64,000 bases of DNA. Source: Betaproteobacteria bacterium. Its GTDB lineage: Bacteria > Pseudomonadota > Gammaproteobacteria > Burkholderiales > Burkholderiaceae_C. This document shows positions 61,927-64,000 of this stretch, piece by piece (position 1 is the stretch's first letter; every line of letters begins with the position of its first letter). The stretch is from NCBI GenBank assembly GCA_016716535.1, contig JADJWD010000006.1:372001-436000 (forward strand). Reading direction: 5' to 3'. The notes under the pieces are model-generated. The model did not search any database and was not told where the DNA came from. It saw only the letters and a list, made by a program, of their open reading frames with translations. The position numbers and the translations under genes are program-made.

Positions 61927-62646
61927 ATGACCCCACGCTCATCCTCCCCGTTGCGCTGGCTGCGTGGCGCGCTCGTCGCGGTAGCCGCCGCCGGCACGTG
62001 GTGCACGGCCCAGGCGGCCGCGTACACGGCGATCTGGGACCCCGCCTACGGGGCCGGCGTGCCCGGCATGGGCTGGGCCGGCCGCGCCGACTTCTACGTG
62101 CCGGACTCGTGCATCCCTGCCCCGGGCAGCGGCACGCAAATCGTGTGGGACACCTTCTTCTCGCCCTCGTGCGGCAACCAGGCGGCGGTCACGAATGCCG
62201 AGGTCGACCTCTACCGGCTCAGCGACAACGCGGCGCTGAACACGTTGAACTTCACGTCCAGCGCGCTGTTCCTGAACGTGGCTGCGCTCCAGTTCGACGA
62301 TGGCTCGCTCGAGCAGGCGCTGTCGACACCGTCGAACCTGGTGTCGGCCGGCTTCGCCGACGCCGGCATGGGGGTCGGCCCCGGCACCTACTTCCAGCTG
62401 TGGTTCACGCTCGACGGCCCGCGTCTGCTCGAGTGGTACTGCCACAGCAGCACCACGGCACTGGCCTCGGTGGTGTCGTCGACCTCCGGGCACTGCGGCT
62501 ACCGCAGCATCAACGACAACGAGAACTTCCGTCCTGACTTCCGCATCAGCCGCGTGCCCGAGCCGGCGACGCTGGCGCTCGTCGGCATCGCGCTGGCCGT
62601 CGGGGCCGGCGCGGGGACACGGCGGCGGCGCGCGGCGCTGACCTGA
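61927..62646 (+). CDS. PEP-CTERM sorting-domain protein
   Basis: Exosortase substrate of 239 residues. The signal peptide covers residues 1-31 (WLRGALVAVAAAGTWCTAQA). The mature chain has paired Cys (CIPAPGSG with SPSCGNQ; WYCHSSTT with GHCGYRS). The tail is RVPEPATLALVGIALAVGAGAG followed by TRRRRAALT; quoted in parts, this is the P-E-P motif, membrane helix and Arg cluster. An anchor role at the cell surface or in matrix is expected; the precise function is unknown. A strong terminator follows. Confidence 0.86.
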   Translation: MTPRSSSPLRWLRGALVAVAAAGTWCTAQAAAYTAIWDPAYGAGVPGMGWAGRADFYVPDSCIPAPGSGTQIVWDTFFSPSCGNQAAVTNAEVDLYRLSDNAALNTLNFTSSALFLNVAALQFDDGSLEQALSTPSNLVSAGFADAGMGVGPGTYFQLWFTLDGPRLLEWYCHSSTTALASVVSSTSGHCGYRSINDNENFRPDFRISRVPEPATLALVGIALAVGAGAGTRRRRAALT

Positions 62647-62690
62647 AGCCCGCGCGCGGCGCGACGCCGCGGCGTTTCCGATCAAGGATG

Positions 62691-62718
62691 AGGCGGCCTT
62701 CTCAGGCCGCCTTTCTCT
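62691..62718 (+). terminator. Rho-independent terminator after the PEP-CTERM gene
   Basis: AGGCGGCCT, loop TCTC, AGGCCGCCT and TTCTCTT. The 9-bp GC stem ends 66 bp after the stop and overlaps the first codons read backwards of the convergent gene that ends at 62702. Confidence 0.8.
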
Positions 62719-64000
62719 TGGCCCCTTCGTCCAGCGCCGCCCTGAGCGCATCTTCGGTTTCGAGCGCCCGCCCGCTGTCGCTGGCCGCCTCGGCGGCCGC
62801 CTCGGGCAGCCGGTTCCAGATCTCGCGCAGGCGGTCGCGCCATTGCTGCTCTTCGCGAGGCGAGCGCGCCAGCCGCAGCCGGCCGCGCGCCTGGTCGGAG
62901 GCGACGGCCAGCTCCAGCGCCGCGGCCGGCGAGCCTTCGAGGTCGAGCAGCAGCGCCACGTCGTCGAGGCACCCCAGCATCTGCGGCCGCATTTCCTGGC
63001 TGCGCAGCTCGCGCAGCGCCGCGGGCAGCAGCTCACGCGCGCGCGCCGCGTCGCCGGCCAGCACGGCCAGATGGCCGGCCCACCACGCCGCACTGGCTTC
63101 GCCACGCTTGTCTTCGGCGCTGCGGCACAGCTTCAGCGAGCGCGCCGTCGCCTGCTCGGCCGCAGCCGCGTCGCCGAGGATCAGGCGGGCCTGCGCGATC
63201 GTCAGCTCGCTCTCGGCTTCGAGTTCGCGGTTGCCGATCGTGCGCGCGAGCGTCAGCGCCTGCTCCACGTCTTGCAGCGCCGATTCGCCGTTGCCGGCCC
63301 AGACGTGGATCTGCGCGCGGTGCAGCCAGCTGATCGCCTGGCCGAGCTTGTCGTCGCCGGCGACGAAGAAGCCGAGCGCCTCGATCTCGTGCCGGGCGGC
63401 GCCGTTCACGTCGCCGGCCTGCAGCAGCACCGCCGACAGCGTCGACAGCGCCGCGGCGATCCACACCGGCTCGCCGATGCGCCGGCGCAGTTCGAGGCAC
63501 GTTTCGAGCATCTCGCGCGCCGCGACGTGGTCGCCCTGCGCCATCGCCAGCACCGCCTCGGTGTACAGCGCGTGCGCGCGCGCCAGGTCCGAAGCCTGGA
63601 TGGCCGGCAGCGCGAGCGCCGCACGCACGGCCTTGCGCCCTTCGGCCGCGTAGCCGCGCAGGCTCCAGAAGCCGGTCAGCGCCACGGGCAGCTTCACGGC
63701 GATCATCGGATCGGTGCCGCCGGACAACACAAACGCGTGCGCGGCGCGCAGGTTCTCGAGTTCACCTTCGAGCCGCCGCACGGCGCTTGCCTGCTCGGCA
63801 CCCTGCATGCCGCGCCCGGCCTGCTTGGCCAGCGCGAAGTAGTGCGCGCAGTGCCGCTCGCCGGTGGCCGCGGCGTCGCCCGGCAGGTCGGCGAGCTTGC
63901 CGCGCGCGTAGTCGCGGATCGTCTCCAGCATGCGGTAGCGCGAGCCCGCGCCTTCGCCGTCGCGCCAGGCGAACGACTTCTGCACGAGCGACGCGAGCAG
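62702..64000 (-). CDS. ATPase/TPR regulator, C-terminal part (5' end beyond window)
   Basis: Continues past base 64000. The visible 432 residues begin LLASLVQKSFAWRDGEGAGS, then RYRMLETIRDYARGKLADL, the hinge typical of AfsR/LuxR-like NB-ARC-related regulators (L-V-x-K-S ... R-Y-R-x-L-E-T-I-R-x-Y-A). A TPR-like array follows (LETCLELRRRIGEPVWIAA, QDVEQALTLARTIGNRELEA). The DNA-binding domain and P-loop would lie outside the window. Such proteins integrate signals to control transcription; targets unknown. It converges on the PEP-CTERM gene. Confidence 0.8.
   Translation of the reverse strand: MLASLVQKSFAWRDGEGAGSRYRMLETIRDYARGKLADLPGDAAATGERHCAHYFALAKQAGRGMQGAEQASAVRRLEGELENLRAAHAFVLSGGTDPMIAVKLPVALTGFWSLRGYAAEGRKAVRAALALPAIQASDLARAHALYTEAVLAMAQGDHVAAREMLETCLELRRRIGEPVWIAAALSTLSAVLLQAGDVNGAARHEIEALGFFVAGDDKLGQAISWLHRAQIHVWAGNGESALQDVEQALTLARTIGNRELEAESELTIAQARLILGDAAAAEQATARSLKLCRSAEDKRGEASAAWWAGHLAVLAGDAARARELLPAALRELRSQEMRPQMLGCLDDVALLLDLEGSPAAALELAVASDQARGRLRLARSPREEQQWRDRLREIWNRLPEAAAEAASDSGRALETEDALRAALDEGAKRKAA

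Overview
The window is about 70% GC. Gene content and order point to a betaproteobacterium of the order Burkholderiales, close to the Rubrivivax/Leptothrix/Methylibium group. The main pointers are the gltA-sdhE-sdhBADC block with a GntR gene divergent to mdh, PEP-CTERM exosortase substrates, a cytochrome c4 gene divergent to moxR, and a dispersed repeat with the core CGTTCGGGCTGAGCCTG. This placement is inference from gene order and codon use. I saw no tRNA, rRNA, CRISPR array, phage or intact insertion sequence.

Layout. 1-4344: end of an FCD regulator, a 4'-phosphopantetheinyl transferase, a frameshifted methyltransferase, a hicAB toxin-antitoxin pair flanked by a 36-bp direct repeat of the methyltransferase tail, and egtB. 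4345-5179: no gene, but two 245-bp long-hairpin repeats in opposite orientation, then a good sigma-54 promoter for a PEP-CTERM protein (5180-5917). 6038-17118: central carbon metabolism (citrate synthase, succinate dehydrogenase with SdhE, malate dehydrogenase, a CitE-like lyase), a TauE/SafE permease, a twice-frameshifted galU and an HD hydrolase. 17092-29235: a purine island with xdhABC, a LysR regulator, guanine deaminase and a BMP-type ABC importer. 29567-34969: an 1800-residue protein made of 195 octapeptides in unbroken phase plus a calcium-binding C-terminus. 35059-44012: a diguanylate cyclase and a surface-sugar operon of six genes joined by ATGA overlaps. 44122-45706: two degraded genes abutting tail to tail (S9 peptidase and LysR). 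45703-48834: waaA, a third hairpin-repeat copy and a phosphohexomutase. 49019-54407: a LytS/LytTR two-component pair and the DNA-alkylation repair run ada/alkA-ogt-EamA. 54451-64000: cytochrome c4, MoxR ATPase, GNAT, S9 peptidase, diguanylate cyclase, VWA (CoxE-like) protein, a second PEP-CTERM protein, and the start-less part of an ATPase/TPR regulator.

How genes work together. The purine island can import a purine, deaminate guanine to xanthine and oxidise hypoxanthine/xanthine to urate. The sugar operon reads as oxidation, amination, acylation and amidation of a nucleotide sugar, and fits with waaA, phosphohexomutase and galU as a surface-polysaccharide theme shared with the PEP-CTERM proteins. 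Two diguanylate cyclases suggest c-di-GMP control of surface traits.

Caveat. Five apparent single-base indels (near 1912, 11953, 14350, 14667 and 44152), all in or beside short G/C-rich runs, break otherwise normal genes. Base-calling error is as likely as real decay for these. The S9/LysR pseudogene pair is different, because whole internal segments are missing.
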